Shown here: piece after piece, positions 52,499 to 61,662 of the stretch
How the letters are laid out: every line of letters starts with the position of its first letter
Position numbering within the stretch: position 1 is the first letter of the stretch
Assembly: GCF_006539545.1 (NCBI RefSeq)
Contig: NZ_BJNF01000026.1
Coordinates: 1-61,662 of the forward strand
Reading direction: 5' to 3'
DNA from: Nitrobacter winogradskyi
GTDB taxonomy: Bacteria > Pseudomonadota > Alphaproteobacteria > Rhizobiales > Xanthobacteraceae
Length of the DNA stretch: 61,662 bases
Position numbers and translations under genes: made by a program
The notes under the pieces: model-generated
The model's database searches: none
What the model saw: the letters and a program-made list of their open reading frames with translations, nothing else
Told to the model about the DNA's origin: nothing

Positions 52499-52609
52499 CC
52501 ATCGATAAGCCCGGCGACGCCTGGAACGCCTCCGCATTGACGCGCTCGCGTCCTCTTTGACATAATGAGGCCGGGACAAGACAAAATTACCGGCTGCGAG
52601 CGGATCACC

Positions 52610-52960
52610 ATGAAAAATGGGCTGTATTCGGTTCATGTCGCCTTGCTTGACGGGCGTCTGGGCAAGGGCAGTGGCGTGGTCATGTTCCGCGACGGCAAAA
52701 TTCTCGGCGGTGATGCTTATCTGTTCTATACGGGCAGCTATTTCACCAAAGATGACGGCACTTTCAGGGGCGAGGTTCTGGTTCAGCGCCATACACCTAA
52801 TCCCGATCCGAACCTGCTGTTCAGCAGCCCGGAACCCGTGGGGATCGGCGTCACCGGAACATTCACGGATACGACCGGCACGATGAACGGCACAGCGCTG
52901 GTCGGAAAGGCGAGCCAGATTTTCCGGGCCACGCTGCGCAAGCTGGCGGACACGGATTAG
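52610..52960 (+). CDS. GrlR-like regulatory protein
   Basis: A 116-residue protein (MKNGLYSVHVALLDGRLGKG) with the GrlR pattern: VVMFRDGKILGGDAYLFYTG (about 23-42), FRGEVLVQRHT and GVTGTFTDTTGTMNGTAL (about 79-96). It is a beta-barrel fold with no DNA-binding motif. In enteric pathogens GrlR binds the activator GrlA; here the partner is unknown. It is convergent with the histidine kinase gene. Confidence 0.75.
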   Translation: MKNGLYSVHVALLDGRLGKGSGVVMFRDGKILGGDAYLFYTGSYFTKDDGTFRGEVLVQRHTPNPDPNLLFSSPEPVGIGVTGTFTDTTGTMNGTALVGKASQIFRATLRKLADTD

Positions 52961-52967
52961 GGAAGCG

Positions 52968-55616
52968 CTATTCCGCAGCGAGTTCCATGGGTGCGACCCG
53001 AGGCAGAAGGATATCAATGCGCGTGCCCTGCCCGGAATCGGAATCAAGTTCGATACGCCCTCCCAGCCGGCTCGTGACGATATTGTAGACGATGTGCAGA
53101 CCGAGGCCTGTTCCTCCTTGATCGCGCCTCGTCGTGAAGAAGGGATCGAACGCCTTGCGCCGCACATCGGGGTTCATGCCGCACCCGTCGTCGGAGAATA
53201 GAATCTGGACATTGTCCTCCCCTATTCGCCGGACGGTAATATTGACCGTGCCGCCCTTGCCGTCCGGAAAGGCGTGCGCGGCCGAGTTGAGAAACAGGTT
53301 GGTCAACACCTGGCCGTAAGGCCCCGGATAGCTGTTCATCGTGAGATCGGGTTCGCAATCGACCGTCAACGCGACATGATGCTTGCGCAGGGCGGGACGT
53401 AGACTCATCACCACCTGCTCGGTGAGTTCGCCGAGGTCGAAGGTGCGCTTGTCCGAATAGCTGCGGTCCGCGGCAACCTGCTTGAATGACTGGACCAGTT
53501 CGGCAGCGCGATTGAGATTGGCGACGAGTTGAGAGGCAGCATCGCGATTGGCCGCGATGAAATCGTTGAGGCTTGAGCGCCGCAACTGCCCACGCTCAAC
53601 CTCCGCGGCGAACAGGGCGATCTTGCGCTCCAGCGAAGAAGCCACGGTCAGGCTGATGCCGACCGGATTGTTAACCTCATGGGCGACGCCCGCAACAAGA
53701 CGCCCCAGCGCCGCCAGTTTTTCTGCCTCGATCAGCGAATTCTGGGTTGCGCGCAGATTACTGAGCGCCGCCTCGGCAGCGTCCTTGGCGCGCCGCATTT
53801 CCTGCTCGCTCCGCTTGCGGTCGCCGATATCGAGCGCGACCGTGACGATATTCTCCACACGGCCATCGGCGTCGCGGATCGGCAGCTTGTTGACCAGCCA
53901 TTGCCGCGTTTCGCCTGACGCATCCTGATATTCCTCTTCGTAGAAACCGAGCTCCTTACCGCTCTCAAGAACCCGCCTGTCGGTCTCACCGGTCTTTACG
54001 GCATCGTCACGCGACATGACTTCGCCCGCCGTCCGTCCTATCGCATCCGCGGGTTCTATCCCGAAGATGCCGGCCATGTAGCGATTCATCAGGACGTAAC
54101 GCGTCTCCGCATTCTTGACGTTGATCACCGCTGGCACGGTGTCGATCACCAGTTGCAGCAGACGCCGGCCCTCCGCGATCGTCTCCTCGGCTCTCCGCTG
54201 ATCAGTGATGTCGCGAACCACGCCTTCATAACGGACAATGCGGCCCCCTTCATCGCGGATCGCAGTCGCGCTATCGGAAAGCCAGAGGATGCCGCCATCG
54301 CACTGACGCACCTGATACTCGAACCCACGAACGGTCCCATCGCGCTCCATTCGTAGCTGGTATTTGACACGCGCTTCGGCATCGACGTAAACCGTCTGCG
54401 CACTGTTACCAATGCCGCGGATGAGATCATCGGGCGTTTCATACCCCATGATTCGCGCCAGCGCCGGATTGGCATCGAGGAGTTGACCGGCCGGCGTCGT
54501 GACATAGATTCCGTCGACCGAGCCTTCGAATAGCTTGCGATAGCTCTCCTCGGCAAGACGTTGCTCGGCCAGCGCTCGAACGGCAGCTTCTCGCGCGGAG
54601 TCCGCTTCAGCGAGCGTTCGGCGAAATACCTCTGCAGCCCGTGCGATATCCCCGATCTCGTTTTTGACGTCGGTTGATGGAATCGATGTTTCCTTTTGAC
54701 CACCAGCCAGTTTCCGGATGGCCCTTGCGATTGCCCTCAGGGGCCGAACCGTTCGGCTAACCACGAACGCCGCAGCAAGCCAGCCAATCACTATTCCCAC
54801 GCTGCCGAGGACGAGGCTCTGCCATTTTGTTTCGGCAAGCGTCCGGGCAAAATCGCGCGACAGCACCTTCTCACGTTCCGCGCTGAGCTCCCGCAATAAT
54901 TCCGTTACTCGCCCGATCAGCCGCCCCTCCGCGCCCAGCACATCCCTATCGAGATCTGCTATTTTCCGCTCCCGCAAGGATATCGCGATCACGGCATCCG
55001 CGTACGCCTCAACGGCTGCACGCACCTTGGGCTCACCGACATGAATGGCGCGCATCTTTTCAGCCGCCTGCTCTGCGGTCGTTGGATCATGCCCAAGCAG
55101 CGCGGCGGCGACATCGCTTTGCGCACGAAACAGTGTTCTTGATGTAGATTGATCCGCGGACTGCTCGATGACGAGTTCGAGTTTTTCACGAAGCGGTGGC
55201 AGCTTTTCGACCAGCTTCGCGCGGTCTGCAATCAGGCTCGTCGCCTGCTCTATACCTTTACGATAGTTCTCCAGCCGCGGTGCGACGCCATCGATCATCT
55301 CCTGCTGTTCCGGAGCGAGCTTGATGCGCGTCATTTTAAGCAGTTCGTTAAACGATGACGTGGCGCTCCACACCCGGCTGGACTGCGCATTTGGATCGGT
55401 GACGTAATCACGCGCCGCCAGCCGCAAATCGTTCATGCGGCGATCGAGTTCTTCGGCGAGATCGCCGACGCTGTCCAGTCGCTGCAATTCAGCAAAGGTG
55501 TTGTCGAGATGACGCGTCGCGAGGACACTGGCCACGCTGGTTATCGCGATAATCGTCAGCACCAGAAAGAATCCGCCAAAGGTAATCTGGCCGATCGACA
55601 GAGAAGATGATTTCAT
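52968..55616 (-). CDS. PAS/HAMP sensor histidine kinase
   Basis: About 882 residues from the ATG at 55616 (an ATG at 55649 is also possible). Two membrane helices (about 13-33 and 270-292) flank a helical periplasmic sensor. HAMP follows (SRTVRPLRAIARAIRKLAGG), then two PAS domains (about 360-480 and 490-610). The phosphoacceptor His is in GVAHEVNNP (about 646). The ATPase domain has NLFLNSAAHAF, DDGCGMNP and GGTGLGLHIV. There is no receiver domain, so the response regulator is elsewhere. The signal is unknown. Confidence 0.9.
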   Translation of the reverse strand: MKSSSLSIGQITFGGFFLVLTIIAITSVASVLATRHLDNTFAELQRLDSVGDLAEELDRRMNDLRLAARDYVTDPNAQSSRVWSATSSFNELLKMTRIKLAPEQQEMIDGVAPRLENYRKGIEQATSLIADRAKLVEKLPPLREKLELVIEQSADQSTSRTLFRAQSDVAAALLGHDPTTAEQAAEKMRAIHVGEPKVRAAVEAYADAVIAISLRERKIADLDRDVLGAEGRLIGRVTELLRELSAEREKVLSRDFARTLAETKWQSLVLGSVGIVIGWLAAAFVVSRTVRPLRAIARAIRKLAGGQKETSIPSTDVKNEIGDIARAAEVFRRTLAEADSAREAAVRALAEQRLAEESYRKLFEGSVDGIYVTTPAGQLLDANPALARIMGYETPDDLIRGIGNSAQTVYVDAEARVKYQLRMERDGTVRGFEYQVRQCDGGILWLSDSATAIRDEGGRIVRYEGVVRDITDQRRAEETIAEGRRLLQLVIDTVPAVINVKNAETRYVLMNRYMAGIFGIEPADAIGRTAGEVMSRDDAVKTGETDRRVLESGKELGFYEEEYQDASGETRQWLVNKLPIRDADGRVENIVTVALDIGDRKRSEQEMRRAKDAAEAALSNLRATQNSLIEAEKLAALGRLVAGVAHEVNNPVGISLTVASSLERKIALFAAEVERGQLRRSSLNDFIAANRDAASQLVANLNRAAELVQSFKQVAADRSYSDKRTFDLGELTEQVVMSLRPALRKHHVALTVDCEPDLTMNSYPGPYGQVLTNLFLNSAAHAFPDGKGGTVNITVRRIGEDNVQILFSDDGCGMNPDVRRKAFDPFFTTRRDQGGTGLGLHIVYNIVTSRLGGRIELDSDSGQGTRIDILLPRVAPMELAAE

Positions 55617-55730
55617 CCGCTGAAAGAATGCTCCGAACCCAGATGGCATGGCGTTTTGGACCGGCTCCCGACGGTCTTATATAGGCCGGATTGCCGCTTC
55701 GGGGAACAGGAAGACCAGATTAGCGGGCGC

Positions 55731-58700
55731 CTATTCCGCCGCCATCTGCCGCGGCACCACCGGGGGTGGATTCGCCAGGTCGCGCAGCAATTCCGCATGA
55801 CGGGCCCTGGTGTCGGCCACCGCCTTTTCCTTCACCGGACCATAACCCCGGATGCGGTCAGGCAGCGACAGCAGTTCGATCGCGGCTTCGACATTGGCCG
55901 GCGAAAGCCTGTCGAGCACCGCGGCCACATCGGTTTCGTATTCCGCGATCAGACTGCGTTCCAGCCGGCGCTCCGTGCTGTATCCGAAAACGTCGAAGGC
56001 GGTGCCGCGCAAGCCTTTCATTTTCGCCAGCAAGCGAAATACCGGCATCATCAGCGACTTGCCATAGGACCTCTTGGCAGGCCGACCGAGCGCGTCTTTC
56101 CTGCCGTCGAACAACGGCGGGGCGAGATGGAAGCGGATCCTGTAGTCGCCTTCGAACTGATCGCTGACCTGCTTCCTGAAGCGGCCATCCGTATAGAGTC
56201 GAGCGACCTCGTACTCGTCCTTGTAGGCGAGCAATTTGGCGTAGTTGATCGCAACCACGCGCGGCAAGGCATCGCCGTAGCCACCCTCGTTTGCCGCCTG
56301 CCGGACCCGGCTTACCGTCGCCCGGTATTTATCCGCAAGCCTCGCGTTCTGATAGTCCGCAAGGTGCGCCGCGCGATGCACAACGATTTCGTCCAGCGAC
56401 ATATCTCCCAGCACCTTCGGCGGGGCCGCCTCACCGGTTCCTTTCATCATCGCGGCAAGGCGAGCAGGATCCACCACTGCGAGCCGCCCAAGCCGAAAGG
56501 CTTCGACATTCATTTTCACGGCAACGCCGTTCATCTCGATCGCCTGCTCTATCGCCTCCGAGGTCAGCGGCAGCAAACCCTTCTGATAGGCGTATCCCAT
56601 CATCATCATATTGGCGGCGATGGAATCTCCGAGCAGTGTCTCCGCCGGCCTTGTAAAATTGAAGAAGGTGGAATCCTTGCGGAGCGCGGTTTCGAGGACG
56701 CGGCCGACCTTGCCGCTCTGGAAATTGAAGTCGCGATCGAGAACGAAGCCGGCGGTCGGAATAAGGTGAGTATTGATAAGACCGTAAGTGCGGCTCGACT
56801 CGCAGAGCGTGATCGTTTCCTTGGCTGCCGCGACTACTTCGTCAGCGGCAATGACGAGATCGGCCGTGCCGGTGACGATGCGCGAGCACGTTACCTCAGC
56901 GGGGTTTTGTGACAGCCGGACGTGGCTCAGGACCGCGCCACCCTTCTGGGCGAGGCCGGACATGTCGAGGATCATGCTGGCCTTCCCCTCGATATGCGCC
57001 GCCATGCCGAGCAACGCGCCGATGGTCAGCACGCCGGTGCCGCCTACCCCTCCGACTCCAATATTGTAAGGCCGGTGCAGCGAAGGCCGCGAAGCCGGAT
57101 CGGGCAGGTCGCCGATCTCGCCGAGGTCCGCCGGCGCGCGCTTTCGCAGGCGTCCGCCGTCGATCGTGACGAACGAAGGGCAGAACCCCTTGAGACACGA
57201 ATAATCCTTGTTGCAGGATGACTGGTTGATGGTGCGCTTGCGCCCCATCTCGGTCTCCAGCGGCTCCACCGAAATGCAGTTCGATTGCACCGAACAGTCG
57301 CCGCATCCTTCACAGACTTGCGGGTTGATCAACACGCGACGCTGTGGATCTTCCATGAGGCCACGCTTGCGCCGCCGCCGCTTCTCGGCGGCGCACGTCT
57401 GCACAAATACGATTGCCGACGTTCCCTTGGTCTCGCGGCAGGTTTTCATGACCGCATCGAGGTCATCGCGATGCGCGGTCCGCGTGCCCGGCGCGATGTC
57501 TGACGCCGGATAGATGTCCGGGTTCTCCGAAACCAGATAAATGTCGCGGATGCCTTCGGCATGAAGTTGAAAAGTGATCCGCTGTGGCGATAGCTCGCCG
57601 TCGAAATGCTGGCCGCCGGTCATGGCAACGGCGTCGTTGTACAGGATCTTGTAGGTAATGTTTGCTCCGGACGCGACAGCCTGACGGATCGCCAGACTCC
57701 CGGAATGGAAATAGGTGCCGTCGCCAAGATTGGCGAAGATATGCTTCTCATTGGTGAATGGCGCGATACCGACCCAGGGCGCGCCCTCGCCGCCCATGTG
57801 GGTATAAGTTTCGGTGTTGCGATCCATCCACAGCGCCATGAAGTGGCAGCCGATGCCGGCCATGGCGCGGCTGCCGTCGGGCACTTTGGTCGACGTGTTG
57901 TGAGGACACCCCGAGCAGAAATACGGCACGCGCATGACGGGAGTCGCTGGCTGCATTTGCGACGCCTGACGGCCGTTGAACCAGTCGGCCTTGGCGCGAA
58001 GCATGTCGGCGATTTCGGGATTGAGGTTCAGGCGCAGCAGCCGCTCAGTCAGGTATGACGCCAGGGAGGCGACACCCAGTTCCTGCGCGAACGGCAGGAA
58101 GCGCTTGTCGTGGTCGTCCATCTTGCCGATGATGCGTGGCCGCACGTCGTCGCGCCAGTTGAACAGCTCCCGCTTGATCTGGTTCTCGACGATCTCGCGT
58201 CGTTCCTCGACAATGAAAATCTCCTCTAGGCCGACGGCGAATTCGCGGATGCTCTGCGGCTCCAGCGGCCATGGCATTCCGATCTTCAAAAGCCGCAGAC
58301 CAATTTTTGCGGCGACCTGCTCGGTAATGCCCAGTTCGCGCAACGCCTGACGGATGTCCTCGTAACTCTTTCCCGAAGCCACGATGCCGAACCGCGCATT
58401 CGGGGAATCCATGGTCACGCGATTGATGTTGTTGGCGCGCGCGAAGGCGACGGCGGCAAAACCCTTGTGATCCTGCAAGCGCAGGTCCTGATCGTAACGG
58501 TCGTCGGGCCAGCGCAGGTTCAGCCCACCCGGCGGCATTTCGAAATCGGCGGGAATGACGAACGGCTTCATCTCATCGGTCAGATCGATCTCGGCCGTCG
58601 TTTCCACCGTCTCGGTGATGACCTTCATTCCAACCCAGCAGCCGGAATAGCGCGACATCGCGATGCCGAGCAGTCCCATCTCGATCATTTCGTGAATGCT

Positions 58701-59228
58701 GGACGGATAGAGATAGGGCATCAGCGCCGCGATGAACGCATGGTCGGACTGATGCGGCACGGTCGAGGATTTGGCGCCATGATCATCTCCCGCCAGACAC
58801 AGCACGCCGCCGTTCCTTGCCGAACCCGCGGCATTGCCGTGGCGGAATACGTCGCCGCAGCGATCGACGCCTGGGCCCTTGCCGTACCAGATCCCGACGA
58901 CGCCATCATAGCGCGCCCCCGGCGACAGATTGACCTGTTGCGACCCCCAGACCGCTGTCGCCGCAAGATCCTCATTCACGCCCGGCTGGAACTTGATGCC
59001 GTGCCGGTCCAGATGATGACGGGCGGCAAAAAGCTGCTGATCGTAGCCGCCGAGAGGAGAACCGCGGTAACCGGAAATGAAGCCCGCGGTGTTGAGGCCG
59101 GCGGCGCGGTCGCGGCGCATCTGCGCCATCGGCAACCTGACCAGCGCCTGAAGGCCGGTCATGAAGACGTGCCCTGATCCCTGGGTGTATTTCTGATCGA
59201 GGCTTATCGGACCCTGATTGATACCCAT
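55731..59228 (-). CDS. Indolepyruvate:ferredoxin oxidoreductase, fused subunits
   Basis: A 1165-residue enzyme that decarboxylates aryl pyruvates to aryl-acetyl-CoA and passes electrons to ferredoxin. The start at 59228 (MGINQGPISLDQKYTQ) has GGAGG about 8 bases upstream. The N-terminal part binds thiamine diphosphate (LWMDRNTETYTHMGGEGAPW, then ANLGDGTYFHSGSLAIRQAV). An iron-sulfur motif CEGCGDCSVQSNC is near residue 637. The C-terminal gamma-like domain has GVGGVGGTGVLTIGALLG. The fusion of IorA and IorB types is common in proteobacteria. Confidence 0.92.
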   Translation of the reverse strand: MGINQGPISLDQKYTQGSGHVFMTGLQALVRLPMAQMRRDRAAGLNTAGFISGYRGSPLGGYDQQLFAARHHLDRHGIKFQPGVNEDLAATAVWGSQQVNLSPGARYDGVVGIWYGKGPGVDRCGDVFRHGNAAGSARNGGVLCLAGDDHGAKSSTVPHQSDHAFIAALMPYLYPSSIHEMIEMGLLGIAMSRYSGCWVGMKVITETVETTAEIDLTDEMKPFVIPADFEMPPGGLNLRWPDDRYDQDLRLQDHKGFAAVAFARANNINRVTMDSPNARFGIVASGKSYEDIRQALRELGITEQVAAKIGLRLLKIGMPWPLEPQSIREFAVGLEEIFIVEERREIVENQIKRELFNWRDDVRPRIIGKMDDHDKRFLPFAQELGVASLASYLTERLLRLNLNPEIADMLRAKADWFNGRQASQMQPATPVMRVPYFCSGCPHNTSTKVPDGSRAMAGIGCHFMALWMDRNTETYTHMGGEGAPWVGIAPFTNEKHIFANLGDGTYFHSGSLAIRQAVASGANITYKILYNDAVAMTGGQHFDGELSPQRITFQLHAEGIRDIYLVSENPDIYPASDIAPGTRTAHRDDLDAVMKTCRETKGTSAIVFVQTCAAEKRRRRKRGLMEDPQRRVLINPQVCEGCGDCSVQSNCISVEPLETEMGRKRTINQSSCNKDYSCLKGFCPSFVTIDGGRLRKRAPADLGEIGDLPDPASRPSLHRPYNIGVGGVGGTGVLTIGALLGMAAHIEGKASMILDMSGLAQKGGAVLSHVRLSQNPAEVTCSRIVTGTADLVIAADEVVAAAKETITLCESSRTYGLINTHLIPTAGFVLDRDFNFQSGKVGRVLETALRKDSTFFNFTRPAETLLGDSIAANMMMMGYAYQKGLLPLTSEAIEQAIEMNGVAVKMNVEAFRLGRLAVVDPARLAAMMKGTGEAAPPKVLGDMSLDEIVVHRAAHLADYQNARLADKYRATVSRVRQAANEGGYGDALPRVVAINYAKLLAYKDEYEVARLYTDGRFRKQVSDQFEGDYRIRFHLAPPLFDGRKDALGRPAKRSYGKSLMMPVFRLLAKMKGLRGTAFDVFGYSTERRLERSLIAEYETDVAAVLDRLSPANVEAAIELLSLPDRIRGYGPVKEKAVADTRARHAELLRDLANPPPVVPRQMAAE

Positions 59229-59701
59229 TGCGCCGCCCTCTTCGTGCCTGGCCGCCCCCTTAGAGCTAGTGATGCGACTGCTCCAGAACCAGTCTTGTCG
59301 CTTCAAGAAGCGAACACTCGGGCAAACCCGGTGAGATAAAACCAAGCATCAAAAGATCGTAATTTCGTTACGAAAAGTCCGGACGCGGTTTCAGCTTATG
59401 TCTTTGCACCGCGCGCTCGCGCAAGGACATGTCACTCGGGACGCGAGGCCCATTAAAACCCGCGCCCGGTGATCATCGATCCTCTCCGTCTGGCAAGGCA
59501 GGGGATGACGAATTGAGCAGCCGGCAACGCCACACGTCTCCTTAACCATGTCGTCAATGAACGATCGGTAGGCGGCTCCATGCGTGTCGCTACGCGCTTC
59601 TTCAATGATGATGCTGTCAGATTCTGGACAGAGTTATCGCCGACCTTCCGGGTGCGAATCACGACTGCCGCGTTGCCGCGGCCGAACCAGAGGACGATTT
59701 G
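59229..59701. other. Intergenic region before the small secreted protein
   Basis: 473 bases between divergent genes. It should hold the promoters for the oxidoreductase and the secreted protein. No tRNA, repeat or small coding frame is supported. Confidence 0.4.
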
Positions 59702-59962
59702 ATGAAATCAGTATTTGCAGCAACCTTTCTCGTTGCCACCGTCGCAACCTTCGGCATGGCGGACGCCATGCCGTTGGCTCCGCCAGCATCGAGCGTGAAT
59801 GCTGACCTCATTCAAGTCGCGCACAGCTGCGGTCGTGGCTTTCATCGCGGCCCGCGCGGCGTCTGCATCGCCAACCGGCGCGGCCCGGCAGTCGATCGCC
59901 GGCAGCATCGCCGCTGCCGTTACTGGGGTCCGGGACGCCGCGTCTGCCGCACCTGGTGGTAA
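59702..59962 (+). CDS. Small secreted basic protein
   Basis: An 86-residue protein with a signal peptide (KSVFAATFLVATVATFGMAD). The mature half is rich in Arg, Gly and Cys (HSCGRGFHRGPRGVC, then CRYWGPGRRVCRTWW), like GCG/CRPN-type secreted proteins of rhizobia. The Cys pairs could form disulfides. Function is unknown. A terminator follows. Confidence 0.75.
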   Translation: MKSVFAATFLVATVATFGMADAMPLAPPASSVNADLIQVAHSCGRGFHRGPRGVCIANRRGPAVDRRQHRRCRYWGPGRRVCRTWW

Positions 59963-59990
59963 GAAGCGGTTCAGCGCGACGCTTAAGAAA

Positions 59991-60018
59991 AAACCCGCGG
60001 CTCCAGGCCGCGGGTTTT
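59991..60018 (+). terminator. Terminator after the small secreted protein
   Basis: A 9-bp stem (ACCCGCGGC with GCCGCGGGT) around a 5-base loop, with T residues after it and an A run before it. Confidence 0.85.
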
Positions 60019-60428
60019 GTCTTGTTGAATCGCTTCGCGCGCCTCGGAGCATGATCCGATCAAGTTGAACCGGACTATGCGCGTCAGTAAGCCCTGCATA
60101 CCAGCCCGGCCGCCGACAACGTGCTTTGCCGAGATACTTTGTACCGCAAGGAGCCGGACCGCGAAGCGAATGGGAGCACTTGCTTTCGAGCCGGTCACTA
60201 CGAAGTACTGCTGTCCGGCATTCATCCCCCGGCCTGTGCTGGCGTCAAGGCTCACTGGACCCGCTAATTTGCGGGCCTCGCACCCTGTCGAAAAACAGGC
60301 GGGGTGGTACAAAGGAACCGCTCTGGCCGCCTATCAGCCATGTGCGTGGAGGAAAGCGACATGCTTCAGCGGTTCCGTTAAGGCGGTCTTCAATTAGTGT
60401 GGCCGATAAAACCCTTAACAGGTGTCCC
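60019..60428. other. Intergenic region before the acyltransferase
   Basis: 410 bases with no supported gene. Short frames exist on both strands without ribosome sites or protein-like composition. A small inverted repeat near 60260-60270 (GCTAATTTGC-like) is the only structure noticed. Confidence 0.4.
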
Positions 60429-61538
60429 ATGGACAAGCCCCGCCACAGGTATTCTCGGGTACCGGTTCTTGATCTGCTGCGTCTTGCAGCCGTGGCGGCC
60501 GTTGTCCTTTACCACTATGGCTTCTGGGGGCCCACCTCAACGAGTGGCATCTCGCTGGTGGCCTTGCCTGCATTAGCGCCGGTAGGACAATACGGATTTC
60601 TCGGCGTATCGGTTTTCTTTGCCATCAGTGGCTTCGTCATTGCGTACTCGGCGGAGGGGCGGTCCTGGATTGGCTTCACCATTGCGCGTTTCAGTCGCAT
60701 CTATCCGACATTCGTTCTCTGCATGACGTTGACGTTTACGGTCATGCTGGTGGCTGGCGCCGGGCATCTTACGCGCTCGCAGTGGTTCGCCAACCTGATC
60801 ATCGCCGCGCCATTGGTCGGTCAGCCCTATGTCGACACCGTCTACTGGTCCCTGGTGATCGAGGTTGTGTTTTATGGATGGATCGCGCTGTTCATGATGT
60901 TGGGTTGGTTTCCTCGCCACATTGATGCGCTCATCCTTGTCTGGCTCGCAATCACGTTTGCGAACGAACTGACGATCGATGCCCCGATCTTCGAGAAGGT
61001 TTTCATAGCCGACGATAGCGGCTTCTTCGCGGTCGGCCTGCTGATCTACCAGCACTACCGTGGACGTCGCGGAGCGCGATTCTGGAGCCTGTTCGCCCTC
61101 GCGATGGGGACGGCGATCTTTCAGGCAACGCACAAGCTGGAGCGGCTCGGTGCGCATCCGGACAGTACGTTCGATCCGAGGGTCGTAGCGGTCATCTGCG
61201 TCGTAGGTCTGTTGGGCGTGTTCCTGGCAACGCGCATCAAGCGTATCCCGCTCCCTGCCACGTTTGTACTCGCCGCTGGTGGAATGACCTATCCGCTGTA
61301 CCTGTTGCACATGGAATTGGGTTACTTATTTTTTTCGGCGACGAAACCGCATGATCATGCCGCGATGGCCGTCACAATGATCATCGCAGGCATCGCAGTT
61401 CTTGCGTGGGTCATCTGGCGATTTGTGGAGCCGTGGATGCACCGACTTGTCAAATCCAAGTTGACCCAGCTCGCCTCCCGTTTCGGCTGGTCTTCAACAA
61501 GTCATCGACTCATTAAAACGCAACCAGATTCAGATTGA
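60429..61538 (+). CDS. Acyltransferase family 3 (OafA/YrhL type), altered 3' end
   Basis: A 369-residue inner-membrane enzyme of about ten helices that transfers acetyl or other acyl groups to surface polysaccharide. It opens RYSRVPVLDLLRLAAVAAVV, LYHYGFW (the His is in the catalytic HYG-like motif), then GQYGFLGVSVFFAISGFVIA. The ATG at 60429 gives a normal start. The last 15 or so codons read through IS5-like DNA, so the natural C-terminus was probably replaced. The core domain looks complete. Confidence 0.85.
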   Translation: MDKPRHRYSRVPVLDLLRLAAVAAVVLYHYGFWGPTSTSGISLVALPALAPVGQYGFLGVSVFFAISGFVIAYSAEGRSWIGFTIARFSRIYPTFVLCMTLTFTVMLVAGAGHLTRSQWFANLIIAAPLVGQPYVDTVYWSLVIEVVFYGWIALFMMLGWFPRHIDALILVWLAITFANELTIDAPIFEKVFIADDSGFFAVGLLIYQHYRGRRGARFWSLFALAMGTAIFQATHKLERLGAHPDSTFDPRVVAVICVVGLLGVFLATRIKRIPLPATFVLAAGGMTYPLYLLHMELGYLFFSATKPHDHAAMAVTMIIAGIAVLAWVIWRFVEPWMHRLVKSKLTQLASRFGWSSTSHRLIKTQPDSD

Positions 61539-61662
61539 TACGAGCTTGATGGTGGCGAGGAAGTTATCGTCGCGTTTGTCGTAGCGGGTGACGACCGTGC
61601 GATAGTGCTTGATTTTTATTGAAGAACCTCTCGACCAGATTGCGCTTGCGATAGAGCCGTCC
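61490..61662 (-). mobile_element. IS5-family element, partial and damaged
   Basis: On the minus strand the codons read RLYRKRNLVERFFNK, then in another frame HYRTVVTRYDKRDDNFLATI and KLVSI, the usual C-terminal end of IS5/IS427-type transposases. One extra A near 61617 breaks the frame. A TGA appears where relatives continue with IWLR. The element's end seems to lie near 61490, inside the acyltransferase frame. The rest is off the window edge. Confidence 0.75.

Noticed and set aside
55656-56912. Plus-strand frame opposite the oxidoreductase end
   Set aside because: It covers the gamma-like domain of a clear enzyme in antisense and has no supporting signal.
60065-60397. Plus-strand frame of 110 codons before the acyltransferase
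   Set aside because: No ribosome site and composition unlike a protein; crossed by an equally long frame on the other strand.

Overview
The window looks like a piece of an alphaproteobacterial chromosome of the Bradyrhizobium/Nitrobacter/Rhodopseudomonas kind. The clues are high-GC codon use, rhizobial-style REP palindromes, a fused indolepyruvate:ferredoxin oxidoreductase, a FliN-like single-domain protein beside lipB, and phage genes related to the rhodobacterial gene transfer agent. No ribosomal RNA gene is present, so the genus is an inference from gene content only.

Positions 1-1360 hold two glycosyltransferase genes on the minus strand, one cut by the window edge. From 1576 to about 36016 lies a siphovirus prophage of the HK97/GTA-like type. 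Its minus-strand transcription unit runs from 29806 down to 1576. The early part (29806-21904) is a chain of genes overlapping by 4 bases: a GapR-like DNA-binding protein, an HNH endonuclease, a ParB/MT-A70 methyltransferase fusion, a membrane protein, an ASCH protein, a replication initiator carrying its own iterons, and a NusG-like factor. The late part follows: HNH, a likely packaging region, TerS, a ParB/methyltransferase fusion, TerL, portal, protease, capsid, connectors, tail tube, a frameshifted tail chaperone, tape measure, tail tip, fibre and tailspike. A switch region at 30525-31215 has two divergent HTH regulators and four copies of one palindromic operator. The plus-strand unit 31247-35994 carries small membrane proteins, small unknown proteins, a mobile-looking zinc-motif gene, a DUF5131 protein and the tyrosine integrase. 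The integrase gene ends against a tRNA-Leu(GAG), the probable attachment site. The other attachment site and a lysis cassette are not visible, so the prophage either continues left of the window or has lost that end.

From 36.1 to 61.5 kb the DNA is chromosomal: a FliN-like protein and LipB; a FecI-FecR-TonB receptor iron-signalling operon; acylphosphatase and a biotin-dependent acyl-CoA carboxylase alpha chain; an unknown 190-residue protein; a 1-Cys peroxiredoxin and glutathione-dependent formaldehyde dehydrogenase; a CHASE2 adenylate cyclase with a TPR/beta-barrel outer-membrane protein; tRNA-Arg(TCG); two small secreted proteins; a GrlR-like protein; a PAS/HAMP histidine kinase; indolepyruvate oxidoreductase; and an OafA-type acyltransferase whose 3' end runs into a damaged IS5-family element at the window edge.

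The most informative signals not explained by gene calls alone are the intragenic iteron array (23314-23471), the -1 frameshift site in the tail chaperone (10670-10676), the four-operator switch (30749-31215) and the 736-bp gene cassette bounded by a 22-bp repeat (32821-33578).
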